Of a stretch of 64,000 nucleotides of DNA, positions 42,460 to 52,183 are shown one piece after another. Positions within the stretch are counted from its first letter, which is position 1; the number at the start of each line of letters is the position of its first letter. Origin of the DNA: Nocardioides immobilis. GTDB taxonomy: Bacteria; Actinomycetota; Actinomycetes; Propionibacteriales; Nocardioidaceae. The notes under the pieces are model-generated. The model made no database searches. It was not told where the DNA came from and was given only the letters and a program-made list of their open reading frames with translations. Position numbers and translations under genes: made by a program. The DNA lies in the NCBI RefSeq assembly GCF_003515065.1, contig NZ_QXGH01000013.1, forward strand, positions 124,001-188,000. Reading direction: 5' to 3'.

Positions 42460-44094
42460 ATGCGCCGTGGCCCTGCCGCCCTTCTCCTCACCCTGGTGCT
42501 CGCCGCGACGTCCGCGCTGGCGAGTACGACGGCCGCGGCCGGTCCGTCTCGGGCGCCGGCCCCCATGGCGGCCGAGATCGACATCACCCCGCCGACGTTG
42601 GAGTGGGGCGAGTGCGCCTTCTACGACGCGCCGGCCGAGTGCGCCACCGCGGAGCTGCCGCTCGACTACGACGACCCGACCGGCCCGACGACGCCGATCA
42701 CGGTGCTGCGGGTGCCGGCGCGCGGCGACCGGATCGGCACCCTCTTCGTGAACCCGGGTGGCCCGGGTGCCTCCGCGACGGGCTTCGCCGCGGAGGCGGG
42801 GCGGCTGATCGGCCCGGGTGTCTCGCGGCGCTTCGACGTCGTGGGCATCGACCCTCGCGGCGTCGGCTTCAGCGGCGCCGCCTGGTGCCGCGTGTCCAAC
42901 GACGCGTGGAGCGGCTTCGGCTACCCGGTCACCCGGCCGGAGACGCGGCGCCGGATCCGGGCCGACCGCCTGACCAACGCGGGCTGCGCCGAGCGCCGGT
43001 CGGTGATCATCGACCACATGTCCTCGGCCGACGTCGCCCGCGACATGGACGTGATCCGCCAGGCCCTCGGCGAGGAGCAGGTCAGCTACTACGGCGTCTC
43101 CTACGGCAGCCTGCTCGGCCAGACCTATGCGGCGATGTTCCCGGACCGGGTGCGGGCGATGATCGTCGACGGTGTCCTGGACCCGGTCGAGTGGACCAGC
43201 GGACACGACCCCGGACTGCCGATGACCTACCGCCTCCGGAGCGGCCGGGGATCCTACGAGGCGATCACCAGCGTGCTCAACGAGTGCGACCGGGTCGGGC
43301 GGGCGCGGTGCGTGCTCGCGGGGCACGCCAACGAGACCTGGCGCCGGCTGGTGCGCGCCGCGCGGACCGGCGAGCTCAGGGTCGGGCGCGACCGGGTGAC
43401 GGTCCAGGACCTCGTCAACAACGCGCTCAGCGCGCTCTACTCGGCGGACTCGATCAGGTACCTGATCGACTACCTCGCCCACGCAGCCCGGCGCGACGAC
43501 ACCCCGGCGCGGACGGGTGCGACGGACGGCGCGGACCGGGCCTGGGCCGAGCTCGAGCGGATCCGTGCCGAGCGCGAGGCGGTCGGGCCGTTCGGCATCG
43601 ATCGCGCCGCCGCACCCCTCGCTACGACCCTCGGAGCACAGCGCGGGACGCACCGGGCCTATCTCGCCTTCGAGTCGGTCGTCTGCGGCGACGCGGTGAA
43701 CCCGCACCGGCCGTTCCGCTGGGCGGGCACCAGCCGGCTGGCCGACCGGACGCAGCCCTGGTTCGGCCGACTGTGGACCTGGTACTCGTCGGTCTGCGCG
43801 CGCTGGGAGGGGCGCTCGGGCCAGGACGCGTTCCGCGGACCGTGGGCGACGGTGACGTCGTACCCCTTGCTCGTCGTCGGCAACGCCTACGACCCCGCGA
43901 CGCCGATCAGCGGAGCCCGCGCCGCCAACCGGCTGTTCGCCGGCTCCGTCCTGCTGATGCTCAACGGGTGGGGGCACGGGGCGCTGGGCAACGGTGACTG
44001 CATCCGGAACCGGATGGCTGCCTACCTGATCGATCGCACGCTTCCCGCGCCCAGCACCGTCTGCCAGGCCGCGGTCCGGCCCTTCCCGGGCTGA
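42460..44094 (+). CDS. secreted alpha/beta-hydrolase peptidase (tripeptidyl aminopeptidase type)
   Basis: A 544-residue S33-like protein with a signal peptide (GPAALLLTLVLAATSALASTTAAA). Motifs are FVNPGGPGASATG (oxyanion HGG-equivalent), VGIDPRGVGFS, nucleophile GVSYGSLLG, Asp in VGNAYDPATP and His in NGWGHGAL. It would release short peptides from the N-termini of extracellular proteins, as Streptomyces Slp/TAP enzymes do. Several Cys suggest disulfides. It starts at ATG 42460. Confidence 0.9.
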   Translation: MRRGPAALLLTLVLAATSALASTTAAAGPSRAPAPMAAEIDITPPTLEWGECAFYDAPAECATAELPLDYDDPTGPTTPITVLRVPARGDRIGTLFVNPGGPGASATGFAAEAGRLIGPGVSRRFDVVGIDPRGVGFSGAAWCRVSNDAWSGFGYPVTRPETRRRIRADRLTNAGCAERRSVIIDHMSSADVARDMDVIRQALGEEQVSYYGVSYGSLLGQTYAAMFPDRVRAMIVDGVLDPVEWTSGHDPGLPMTYRLRSGRGSYEAITSVLNECDRVGRARCVLAGHANETWRRLVRAARTGELRVGRDRVTVQDLVNNALSALYSADSIRYLIDYLAHAARRDDTPARTGATDGADRAWAELERIRAEREAVGPFGIDRAAAPLATTLGAQRGTHRAYLAFESVVCGDAVNPHRPFRWAGTSRLADRTQPWFGRLWTWYSSVCARWEGRSGQDAFRGPWATVTSYPLLVVGNAYDPATPISGARAANRLFAGSVLLMLNGWGHGALGNGDCIRNRMAAYLIDRTLPAPSTVCQAAVRPFPG

Positions 44095-44116
44095 CTGAAC
44101 CGACCCGGGTCAGCCC
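44088..44116. terminator. bidirectional hairpin between convergent genes
   Basis: An 8-bp stem (GGGCTGAC 44088-44095, GTCAGCCC 44109-44116) with a 13-nt loop overlaps the stop codons of the peptidase and the amidohydrolase. Confidence 0.6.
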
Positions 44117-45573
44117 CGGTGAGCGACCCGTCCGGCGACCAGGGTGAGGGCGACGTTCGGGCCGACGGCGGTGAGCGGGTCGTCGTCGAGCACGACCAGG
44201 TCGCCCGGTGAACCGGGCCGTACGGCGACGTGGCCGCCGACCGAGGCGGCCAGCGCCTCGCGCCGGGTGATGGCCTGCTCGGCGTGCCAGGCGGGGCGGT
44301 CGTCGCCGGTACGGCGCGCGGCGGCGTCGATCGCCAGCCACGGGTCGAGCGGCGAGACCGGCGCGTCGGAGCCGAGGCTGACGGTCACGCCGGCGTCGAG
44401 GAGCCAGCGGTAGGCGAAGCAGCGATCGGTGCGGTCCGGCCAGATCTGCTCGGTCAGGTCGCGGTCGTCGACCAGGTGGTGCGGCTGGACGCTGGCGCGC
44501 AGGCCGAGCCGCTTGAGCCGCGGTACGTCGTCGCGGGCGACCAGCTGCACGTGCTCGACCGAACCGCGGGCGCCGGTGCGCTCGTACGCCGTCAGCGCGG
44601 CGTCGACCGCCGCGTCACCGATCGCGTGGGTCGCGACGGCGAGCCCGGCGTCGTGCGCGAGCGCTAGCAGGTCGGTGAGCTCGGCGGAGTCGAGGTTGGG
44701 GGCGCCGGCGGGGTGGTCGGGGTCGGCGCCGGTGACGTAGGGGTGCTGGCACCAGGCGGTGGCGGTGTTGAGCGAGCCGTCGCTGATCACCTTCAGCGGC
44801 CCCATCGTCAATCGGTCCTCGCCGGGGTGGAGCGGGTCGCCGGTGCGCAGCCCCTCGGCGAGCACCGAGCCCAGCTGGTCGGCGTAGACGGCGACCTCGA
44901 CCCGCAGCAGGTCGCAACCCTCCGTCCAGCGGTCCCGCCACGCCTGCACGGCACCGGTGAACTCGAAGTCGACCAGGCCGACGACCCCCATCGCGGCGGC
45001 GTCGTCGAGGGTCCTGCGGTAGGAGACCGGGTCGTCGCCGACGTCGGTGAGCGCAGTGAGCCGCTCGTAGGCCGCGAACCACTCGGTCTCGGCGACCATC
45101 CCCTCCCGCGGTGGCAGGTCGAGCGCCGCCTGGGCGGCCCGGTTGAGCCACGCGTGGTGGGCGTCGCCCGCGATGAGGACGACCGGGGTGACCCCGGAGA
45201 CGTCGTCGAGGTCCGTGGTCGTCGGCTCGCGGGTCCAGGTGCCCGGTCGGTGGCCCCAGCCGATCACCGGTCGGCCCGGCTGCTCGGCGACCTTGGCCGC
45301 GACCAGGCGGACCGCCTCGTCGGGCGACTGCAGGCCGCTCGTGTCCAGCCGTCCCCGCGCGAGCGTCCACTGCCCGAGGTGGACGTGGGTGTCCCACAGT
45401 CCCGGCATCAACCAGCGGCCGGCGGCGTCGTACTCCTCCACGCCCGGAGGGCGCCGGATCGCGGGGCCGACCTCGGTGACGACACCGTGCTCGATGAGGA
45501 CGTCGACCGGGGAGTCGGCGACGTCCGCAACGAGCGGCACGAGGCGCGCGTTGCGGATGAGGATGTCGGTCAC
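44110..45573 (-). CDS. amidohydrolase family protein (YtcJ type)
   Basis: A 487-residue metal-dependent hydrolase. It has MPGLWDTHVHLGQW (HxH metal ligands), later His residues in VATHAIGDAAVD and EHVQLVA, Asp in LGSDAPVSPLDP, and the C-terminal beta domain GSPGDLVVLDDDPLTAVG. YtcJ relatives hydrolyse amide or formamide bonds of varied small molecules; the substrate here is unknown. The GTG start at 45573 gives VTDILIRNARLV. A deleted relative lies at 36784-37065. Confidence 0.9.
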   Translation of the reverse strand: MTDILIRNARLVPLVADVADSPVDVLIEHGVVTEVGPAIRRPPGVEEYDAAGRWLMPGLWDTHVHLGQWTLARGRLDTSGLQSPDEAVRLVAAKVAEQPGRPVIGWGHRPGTWTREPTTTDLDDVSGVTPVVLIAGDAHHAWLNRAAQAALDLPPREGMVAETEWFAAYERLTALTDVGDDPVSYRRTLDDAAAMGVVGLVDFEFTGAVQAWRDRWTEGCDLLRVEVAVYADQLGSVLAEGLRTGDPLHPGEDRLTMGPLKVISDGSLNTATAWCQHPYVTGADPDHPAGAPNLDSAELTDLLALAHDAGLAVATHAIGDAAVDAALTAYERTGARGSVEHVQLVARDDVPRLKRLGLRASVQPHHLVDDRDLTEQIWPDRTDRCFAYRWLLDAGVTVSLGSDAPVSPLDPWLAIDAAARRTGDDRPAWHAEQAITRREALAASVGGHVAVRPGSPGDLVVLDDDPLTAVGPNVALTLVAGRVAHRG

Positions 45574-45650
45574 GCGGGCAACCGTACGGCGCACGGGGTG
45601 ATGAACCTGCAATCCCCCCGAACGCCCCGACTCGGCGAGAAGGAAGCAGA

Positions 45651-46520
45651 TCAGCCCTGCTGCAGGGCGGCGATCGCGTCGGCGATGGCGAGGGTGCGCT
45701 CGGCCGACTCGACGTGGAGGTTCTCGACCATCCGGCCGTTGTAGGTGACGACGCCGCTGCCCTTCCCGTCCTCCCACGCCTGGATCAGCCCGCGCGCGTC
45801 CTCGATAGCCTGCTCGGAGGGCGCGAAGCCCTCGTTGGCGCCCTCGACCTGGCCGGGGTGGATCAGGGTCTTGCCGTCGAACCCCATCTGGCGGCCCTGC
45901 TCGACCTCGGCGAGGAAGCCCTCGAGGTTCTTCACGTCGTTGTAGACGCCGTCGATGATGACGATGCCGGCGGCGCGGGCGGCCAGCAGGGCGAGCCCGA
46001 GGCCGGTGATCACGGGCTGGCGGCCGGGGACGTGCTCGGCGTACAGCTCCTTGACCAGGTCGTTGGTGCCCATCACGAAGCCGGTGAGCCGCTCCGAGGC
46101 CTGCGCGATCGACAGCGCGTTGAGCATGGCGATCGGGGTCTCCACCATCGCCCACAGCTTGGTGTGCTCGGGCGCGCCGGCCGCGCCGAGGGCGTCGACG
46201 AGCTCGTAGACCTCCTCGGCGGAGTTGACCTTGGGCACGAGTACGACGTCCGGGCCGGCCGCCGCTGCCGCCTTGATGTCGTCGTCGTGCCACTCGGTGC
46301 CGATCCCGTTGACGCGGATGATCAGCTCACGGCGGCCGTACTCGCCGGACTGCACCGCCGCGGCCGCGGCCTCGCGTGCGGACGGCTTGGCGTCGGGGGC
46401 GACGGCGTCCTCGAGGTCGAAGATGATCGCGTCGGCGGCGATCGTCTTGGCCTTCTCCAGCGCCCGCTCGTTGGAGCTGGGCATGTAGAGGACGGATCGC
46501 AGGGGCTTGAACTCGGTCAT
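45651..46520 (-). CDS. CitE-like CoA ester lyase (HpcH/HpaI family)
   Basis: A 289-residue TIM-barrel lyase. SVLYMPSSNERALEKA starts the fold, IIFDLEDAVAPDAK and AMVETPIAMLNAL carry metal and CoA-site residues, and FDGKTLIHPGQVEGANE is the C-terminal signature. It cleaves or forms a C-C bond in a malyl- or citramalyl-CoA type substrate. The ATG is three bases after the stop of the second lyase, so the two are co-translated. The product may feed glyoxylate and acetyl-/propionyl-CoA pools. Confidence 0.88.
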   Translation of the reverse strand: MTEFKPLRSVLYMPSSNERALEKAKTIAADAIIFDLEDAVAPDAKPSAREAAAAAVQSGEYGRRELIIRVNGIGTEWHDDDIKAAAAAGPDVVLVPKVNSAEEVYELVDALGAAGAPEHTKLWAMVETPIAMLNALSIAQASERLTGFVMGTNDLVKELYAEHVPGRQPVITGLGLALLAARAAGIVIIDGVYNDVKNLEGFLAEVEQGRQMGFDGKTLIHPGQVEGANEGFAPSEQAIEDARGLIQAWEDGKGSGVVTYNGRMVENLHVESAERTLAIADAIAALQQG

Positions 46521-46523
46521 GGC

Positions 46524-47612
46524 TCAGGCCTCCACGGTCTCGATGGCGTCGTACTGGGCTTTCAGGTCGGGGTCGATCTCGGCCAGCTTCTCGGCAAGCT
46601 CGACGAGCACGAGGCACTGCTTGAGGGAGGCGTCGTCCTCCATCTTGCCGTCGATCATGACGGCGCCGGTGCCGTCGCCCATGGCGGCGACGACGCGGCG
46701 CGCGTGGGCGATGTCCTCGACGCTGGGGGAGAAGACCCGGTTGGCGATGGCGATCTGCTTGGGGTGCAGCGACCAGGTGCCGACGCAGCCGAGCAGGAAG
46801 GCGTTGCGGAACTGGTCCTCGCACGCCACGACGTCGGCGATGTCGCCGAACGGCCCGTAGTACGGGTAGATGCCGTGCGTGGCGCAGGCGTCGACCATCT
46901 TGGCGATCGTGTAGTGCCACAGGTCCTGCTGGAAGATCGCACGCTGGGCGTCGATCCGCGAGACGCCCAGCTCGTCCTTGGGCGGGTCCTGCCGGACCAG
47001 GTAGCCCGGGTGGCCGCCACCGACGCGCGTGGTCTTCATCTTGCGGTCCGCAGCGAGGTCGGCCGGGCCGAGCGAGAGGCCCTGCATCCGCGGCGACGCG
47101 CCGCAGATCTCCTCGACGTTGGCCACGCCACGGGCGGTCTCGAGGATCGCGTGCACCAGGATCGGCTTGGTGATCCCGGCCTTCGCCTCGAGCTGGGCGA
47201 GCAGGCGGTCGACGTAGTGGATGTCCTCGGCGCCCTGCACCTTCGGCACCATGATCACGTCGAGCTTGTCGCCGATGGCGGGCACCAGCGTGGTCAGGTC
47301 GTCGAGCACCCAGGGGCTGTCGAGCGCGTTGATGCGCGTCCACAGCTGGGTCGGTCCGAAGTCAGTGTTCTGCGCGATCTTCACCAGCCCCTCGCGGGCG
47401 GCGACCTTGTTGTCGGCCTTGACCGCGTCCTCGAGGTTCCCGAGCAGCACGTCGACGGTGCCGATCATCCCGGGGATCTTGGCGGCCATCTTCTCGTTCG
47501 ACGGGTCGAAGAAGTGGATGGCGCGGCTCGGGCGGGCCGGGATCTCGCGGAGCGGGGCCGGGGCGCCGACGGCGAGCGGGCGGAAGAAGTCCTTAGGGCT
47601 CTTGTGACTCAC
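46524..47612 (-). CDS. L-malyl-CoA/beta-methylmalyl-CoA lyase-like protein
   Basis: A 362-residue HpcH/HpaI-family protein of the longer Mcl1 type: [21 protein letters not shown] N-terminus, [42 protein letters not shown], and [17 protein letters not shown]. Such enzymes reversibly cleave malyl-CoA or methylmalyl-CoA to glyoxylate plus acyl-CoA, as in the ethylmalonyl-CoA and 3-hydroxypropionate routes. Two adjacent lyases suggest linked steps or a hetero-oligomer. GTG 47612 gives [11 protein letters not shown] weak copy of the lipid-regulon operator lies at 47624-47637. Confidence 0.85.
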   Translation of the reverse strand: MSHKSPKDFFRPLAVGAPAPLREIPARPSRAIHFFDPSNEKMAAKIPGMIGTVDVLLGNLEDAVKADNKVAAREGLVKIAQNTDFGPTQLWTRINALDSPWVLDDLTTLVPAIGDKLDVIMVPKVQGAEDIHYVDRLLAQLEAKAGITKPILVHAILETARGVANVEEICGASPRMQGLSLGPADLAADRKMKTTRVGGGHPGYLVRQDPPKDELGVSRIDAQRAIFQQDLWHYTIAKMVDACATHGIYPYYGPFGDIADVVACEDQFRNAFLLGCVGTWSLHPKQIAIANRVFSPSVEDIAHARRVVAAMGDGTGAVMIDGKMEDDASLKQCLVLVELAEKLAEIDPDLKAQYDAIETVEA

Positions 47613-47702
47613 GTTCCGACAACTTACCGGCGGGTCGCCCACGCCCGGTATGACGGATGTCTCGCCGAGACGGGACCGCGCCTCCCGCCGTACCCTCGCG
47701 AC

Positions 47703-50417
47703 ATGGCCCCCGAGGAGGTCGACCCGCACGCCCGGGCGCTGGTCGGGCGAGACTCCGAGCTGGCGACGATCCTGGACGTCGCCGAGGCGGGATCTGCGTG
47801 GACGGCGGTTGTGGCCGGCCCGGCGGGCATTGGCAAGACGGCGTTGTGGGAGGCGGCGAAGGGCGCGCTCCCCGCCCCGGCCTGGCTGCTGCAGACGCGG
47901 TCCCGCGACACCGAGACCAGGCTCGCCTTCGCCGGGCTGACCGATCTGCTCGACCCCGTGCCCGACGCGGTCATCGACGACCTGCCCGGACCGCAACGCG
48001 ACGCTCTGGCCGCGGCCATCCTCCGCGCCGGCGCGGGAGAACCGGGTGTCGACAGCCGCGCGGTCGCGACCGGTCTTCGCAACCTGTTCGCACGGCTCGC
48101 CGAGCGCGGCAGCGTGGTCCTCGCGCTCGACGACGTGCAGTGGCTCGACCAGGCCTCCCGGGAGGCGCTCGAGTTCGCCGTGCACCGCTGCCCGGTGGGC
48201 CTGCTGGTCGCCGTCCGCGACCCGGCCGGCCCGGTGCCGGTCGCTGCGGCCTCCACGGTGCCCGTCACCCGGGTCGACCTGGGGCCGCTGAGCGTCGCCG
48301 CACTCCACCACCTGGTCCTGGGGGCGACGGGGCGGCCGCTCACCCGCCCGGCCCTGGTCCGGGTCGCGGAGGCGTCGGGCGGCAACCCACTGTTCGCGAT
48401 CGAGCTCGCCCGGGCGCTGCCCAGGCTCCCGACCTCGCTGACCTCGGCCCTCGCGGAGCGGGTCGCGCAGCTGTCGGCCGACGCGCAGCGCACCGTCCTC
48501 GCGGTGGCGCTCGCGGCCGCACCGACGGTTGCCCTGTTGCGCGCGGCCGACTGCCATGCGGGGATAGACGAGGCCGAGGCGGCCGGCCTGCTGCGCGTCG
48601 CGACCGGTCGGGTCGAGCTGCACCACCCGCTGGTCGGTCCGGCCGCCGTGGACCGGTCGCCGGCGCCCGTCGTACGCGCGGTGCACGCGGCTCTCGCGCG
48701 GGCGCTGGCCGACGACGAGGAACGGGCGGCCCGGCACCTGGCGCTGGCGTCGACCGAGCCCGACGACGCGGTGGCCGCGGCACTCGATCGCGCAGTCGAG
48801 GCGACGAGGTCCCGGGGCGCCGCCTTCGCGGCCGCCGACCTTGCGCGGCTCGCCGTGGAGCACTCGGCCGGCGGCGATCCTGACCTGCTGCTGCGCAGGA
48901 CCCTCGCCCTCGCCGGGCTCACCTTCGAGGAGGGCGACGCCGCCGAGGCCGAGCGCCTGTTCCGCTCCGTGCGGGAGGCTGCGGGCGCGCCCGACCTCCG
49001 GGCCACCGCGGCGCTCGAGCTCGCGGAGATCCTCTGGAAGCGCGGCGAGATCGATGAGTGCGTCGAGGCAGCCCGCTGGGCGGCCGCAGCCGGTGCCGGC
49101 CCCGAGGTCACGGCTCGCGCGCACCTCACTCTGGTCGCGCTGGGGGACGACCGCGAGGCCAACACGCAGCGTGCGATGGAGGTCCTCGACGCCGCGGGGG
49201 TCGACGACCCGCTGCTGCGGAGCTGGGCTGAGTTCGCAGTGCTCGACAACGAGTTCGGAGCGGGCCGCGGGCTCGACGTACCGGCCCTCGAAGCGGCCCT
49301 CGCCGCCGAGCGCACGGGACGCGCCTGGCGCAGCGACGACCAGGTGGCGACCTGCCGGCCCGCCCTGCTGAAGTACGCCGACCACGCGGCCGCCGCGCGC
49401 GCCGCGCTGGACCAGCTGCGCGAACGCGCGGAGGCCGAGGGCAACGTGGGGCAGCTGATCTACGTCGTCCGCCACTACCCGACCCTGCTGCTACGGATGG
49501 GCGAGCTCGCCGCGGCGGAGGCAGCCACCGAGGAGCACCTGGACCTCGCGACGACGACCGGCCAGACCAACCACCTCTGGCAGGCCCAGGAGAACCGCGG
49601 CTGGGTCGCGCTGCACGCGGGCCGCATCGGCGAGGCCGTCGAGGTGGTCGCGACGCTGCCCTCGGTGCTGCAGTCCGACACCTACGCCGAGCGCGCCTAC
49701 CGGGCCCTGGCCGGAGCGCTGGCAGTCGTGCAGGGCGATGCCGAGGCCGCGGCCCGCCACCTCGACGCGTGGTGGCAGGCGTGCCTGGAGCTCGGCGACG
49801 ACCCCGGGGTGAGCCGGGGACACGGCGACTACGCCGAGGCGCTCGTCGCCGTCGAGAGGTACGACGACTGCCGCGTCTTCCTCGACGTCGCTGATGCTGC
49901 TGCACGGAGGGCCGGGCGGGTGTCCGTGCACGCGCTGGTCGCCCGTGGCCGGGCGATGCTCGCTGCCCGGCTCGGCGAGCTGGACGAGGCGCTGACCTGG
50001 GTCGAGGCGGCGGTGCGCCTGGACGACGAGGTGCCGATCGCGCTCGAGGGCGCCCGCCACCGGCTGCTCGAGGGCCGGCTGCACCGCCGGCGGAAGGAGA
50101 AGCTGCTGGCGCGCGAGTCGCTGGAGCAGGCGCTCGCCGGGTTCGAGGCCGTCGGTGCGGCGTGGTGGGCCGAGCGGGCACGAGCGGAGCTCGCGAGGGT
50201 CAACATCCGGCCGGCCGCTCCGACCACCCTCACCGCGAGCGAGCAGCGGATCGCGGAGCTGGCCGCGGGCGGGTTGACCACCCGCCAGATCGCGGAGGCG
50301 GCGTTCGTCAGTCCCAAGACGGTCGAGGCCAACCTCACCCGGATCTACCGCAAGCTGGGGATCCGGTCGCGCGCCGAGCTGGTGGCACGACTGCCCCATG
50401 TCGAGGGGACTCCCTGA
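47703..50417 (+). CDS. LuxR-family AAA (LAL-type) regulator
   Basis: A 904-residue STAND-like regulator: Walker [16 protein letters not shown] near residue 40, Walker [20 protein letters not shown], a long TPR-like helical region, and a LuxR HTH at the C-terminus ([45 protein letters not shown]). It starts at ATG 47703 and overlaps the next small gene. By position it may control the secreted-protein operon 50398-54958. Its signal is unknown. Confidence 0.92.
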   Translation: MAPEEVDPHARALVGRDSELATILDVAEAGSAWTAVVAGPAGIGKTALWEAAKGALPAPAWLLQTRSRDTETRLAFAGLTDLLDPVPDAVIDDLPGPQRDALAAAILRAGAGEPGVDSRAVATGLRNLFARLAERGSVVLALDDVQWLDQASREALEFAVHRCPVGLLVAVRDPAGPVPVAAASTVPVTRVDLGPLSVAALHHLVLGATGRPLTRPALVRVAEASGGNPLFAIELARALPRLPTSLTSALAERVAQLSADAQRTVLAVALAAAPTVALLRAADCHAGIDEAEAAGLLRVATGRVELHHPLVGPAAVDRSPAPVVRAVHAALARALADDEERAARHLALASTEPDDAVAAALDRAVEATRSRGAAFAAADLARLAVEHSAGGDPDLLLRRTLALAGLTFEEGDAAEAERLFRSVREAAGAPDLRATAALELAEILWKRGEIDECVEAARWAAAAGAGPEVTARAHLTLVALGDDREANTQRAMEVLDAAGVDDPLLRSWAEFAVLDNEFGAGRGLDVPALEAALAAERTGRAWRSDDQVATCRPALLKYADHAAAARAALDQLRERAEAEGNVGQLIYVVRHYPTLLLRMGELAAAEAATEEHLDLATTTGQTNHLWQAQENRGWVALHAGRIGEAVEVVATLPSVLQSDTYAERAYRALAGALAVVQGDAEAAARHLDAWWQACLELGDDPGVSRGHGDYAEALVAVERYDDCRVFLDVADAAARRAGRVSVHALVARGRAMLAARLGELDEALTWVEAAVRLDDEVPIALEGARHRLLEGRLHRRRKEKLLARESLEQALAGFEAVGAAWWAERARAELARVNIRPAAPTTLTASEQRIAELAAGGLTTRQIAEAAFVSPKTVEANLTRIYRKLGIRSRAELVARLPHVEGTP

Positions 50418-50745
50418 TTCGGACCGGCCCGGTCCGCCGTACGTTCCGAGGATCGACACCATCCGCGAGCACCAGGTCTTCCTCGTCGAGCGCTACCAGC
50501 CGGGCGCGACGCTCGCCGACGTACGGGCGAGCGTCGCGCGGCTGGACGCGCTGCGGTCCCAGCACGGCACCGTCCGGCACGTCTCGTCCACGCTGGTGCC
50601 GCGGGAGGAGGCGGTCTTCGCGCTGTTCGTCGCCGACAGTGTCGATGCTGTGATCCGGCTCAACCGGGCGGCCGGGCTGCAGGTCGACCGCGTCGTCACC
50701 GGGGTGTATCTGACCGCCGGCGCCCATGTCGAGGGTGTTCCCTGA
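50398..50745 (+). CDS. DUF4242/SCO4226-like small protein
   Basis: A 115-residue protein with ferredoxin-like fold pattern (HQVFLVERYQPGATLADVRASVARLDAL, EEAVFALFVADSVDAVIRLNRAAGL) resembling the SCO4226 nickel-binding/DUF4242 family. ATG 50398 lies inside the end of the LuxR gene (20-nt overlap); no later start codon exists before the conserved part, so coupling is likely. It opens the operon that continues with the repeat proteins. Confidence 0.65.
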   Translation: MSRGLPDSDRPGPPYVPRIDTIREHQVFLVERYQPGATLADVRASVARLDALRSQHGTVRHVSSTLVPREEAVFALFVADSVDAVIRLNRAAGLQVDRVVTGVYLTAGAHVEGVP

Positions 50746-50817
50746 TTCCTGCGTGGGGCGGGGTTCCTAGCGTCGGAGCAGCACCCACGAAGAGCTCCCC
50801 CTGAAGGAACGATCACC

Positions 50818-52176
50818 ATGTCCTACGTCCGCGGCGTCCTCCTGTCCGGCCGGTTCCGCTCCTGGCGCGACCTCCACGGCATGGGCGGGGAGGACCAGCG
50901 CAACACGCTGATCACCGAGCTCGCGGCGCGGACCGCCGAGTCGGTCGGCGCGCTCCGGGCACGCAACAACCTCGACCTGTCCGGCGCCGGAGCGGTGTTA
51001 GTCCTGCTCCGCACGGCCGGCATCCGCGACGAGGCCGCGCTGCGGACCATGACCGTCGACGACCAGCGCAACACTCTCATCACCGAGCTGGCGGCGATCA
51101 CCGACCTCGGCAACCTCCAGGGCCTGACCAACCTCGAGCTGGTCCGGCTCGCCCTCCGCGGCAGCGGCGGCGTCCGGGGCGTCCTCCTCGCCGGTGGGTT
51201 CCTCGGTTGGCGGGCACTCAACGCGACCTCCGCCGACGACCAGCGCAACACCCTGATCGCCAACCTGGTGCACCTGTGCCGGCAGGAAGGCGGCTTCTTC
51301 CAGGGCATGGACGACGCAACGTTGGCTGGTTGTGGGGCGATCAGCGTCCTGCTCCGGGACGCCGGGATCAGGGACGCGGCCACGCTGGCGGGCCTGACTG
51401 CCGACGAGCAGCGGAACATCCTGATCGTCGAGATCGACGCGTTCACGAAGCAGGGCCAGGAGCTGCAGCGATTCAACAATGCCGACCTGGTGCGGATCGC
51501 CCTCGGCGACGACTTCCTGCTCCGGACCTCGCTCGACATCGACCTCGACGGGCCGGACCCCGAGCTGTTCCTCCCGCCCCTCGTCCTGAGGTACCGCGGG
51601 CTGCGGTGCTTCGGGGAGACCGACTGGGACGGCGACGACACGCCCACCGAGGACGAGCCCTACCTCGGCATCATCGCCATCGCGCCCAGCGGTACCACCG
51701 ACGTCACCACCCGCATCTACACCGGCTTCGACTCCGGCGAGGTCGAAGCGGACCTGCTCGAGCTCTACCGCGGCGAGGCCCGCGGCGTGGGACTGACCCT
51801 CGCGCTCTTCGAGCACGACTTCTCCGATCCCGCCGCCATGGAGCGTCTCGTCAAGCAGGTCGCCGAGAAGGCCGGTCCGCTCCTGGGCGGCGCGTTGGCC
51901 GCTGTGCCCGCGGTCGGCTCCTTCCTGGCCGCGGCATTCGAGGCGGCGTGGGCCGAGTACGGCGACGACATCGTCCGCTGGCTCAACGACACGTTCGACT
52001 TCGGCGACGACCTGATCGGCACCACCAGCCTGTACCTGTCGGCCCGCCAGCTGCGGGAGCTCGCCTCTGCGCCCTGGCAGGAACAGGCGGGCCTCCAGTT
52101 CAAGGTCGACTCGCCGCTGATCTCGGGGGACGGCGCGTCGTACAAGGCCGTCTTCGACGTCGTCATCCCTGAGTGA
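50818..52176 (+). CDS. four-repeat DQRNTLI protein of unknown function
   Basis: A 452-residue protein without a signal peptide. Residues 1-235 are four repeats of 56-59 residues with the signature DDQRNTLIxEL (Gln at 27, 83, 142 and 198). Repeats 1 and 3 begin VRGVLLxGxFxxWR, repeats 2 and 4 begin VLLRxAGIRDxAxL, so a two-repeat unit was duplicated. Residues 250-330 look beta-rich (ELFLPPLVLRYRGLRCFGETDWDGDD). A helix rich in Gly/Ala (GPLLGGALAAVPAVGSFLAAAFEAAW) follows. GAAGGAA precedes the ATG. I do not recognise the family. Confidence 0.8.
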   Translation: MSYVRGVLLSGRFRSWRDLHGMGGEDQRNTLITELAARTAESVGALRARNNLDLSGAGAVLVLLRTAGIRDEAALRTMTVDDQRNTLITELAAITDLGNLQGLTNLELVRLALRGSGGVRGVLLAGGFLGWRALNATSADDQRNTLIANLVHLCRQEGGFFQGMDDATLAGCGAISVLLRDAGIRDAATLAGLTADEQRNILIVEIDAFTKQGQELQRFNNADLVRIALGDDFLLRTSLDIDLDGPDPELFLPPLVLRYRGLRCFGETDWDGDDTPTEDEPYLGIIAIAPSGTTDVTTRIYTGFDSGEVEADLLELYRGEARGVGLTLALFEHDFSDPAAMERLVKQVAEKAGPLLGGALAAVPAVGSFLAAAFEAAWAEYGDDIVRWLNDTFDFGDDLIGTTSLYLSARQLRELASAPWQEQAGLQFKVDSPLISGDGASYKAVFDVVIPE

Positions 52177-52183
52177 GCACGCC

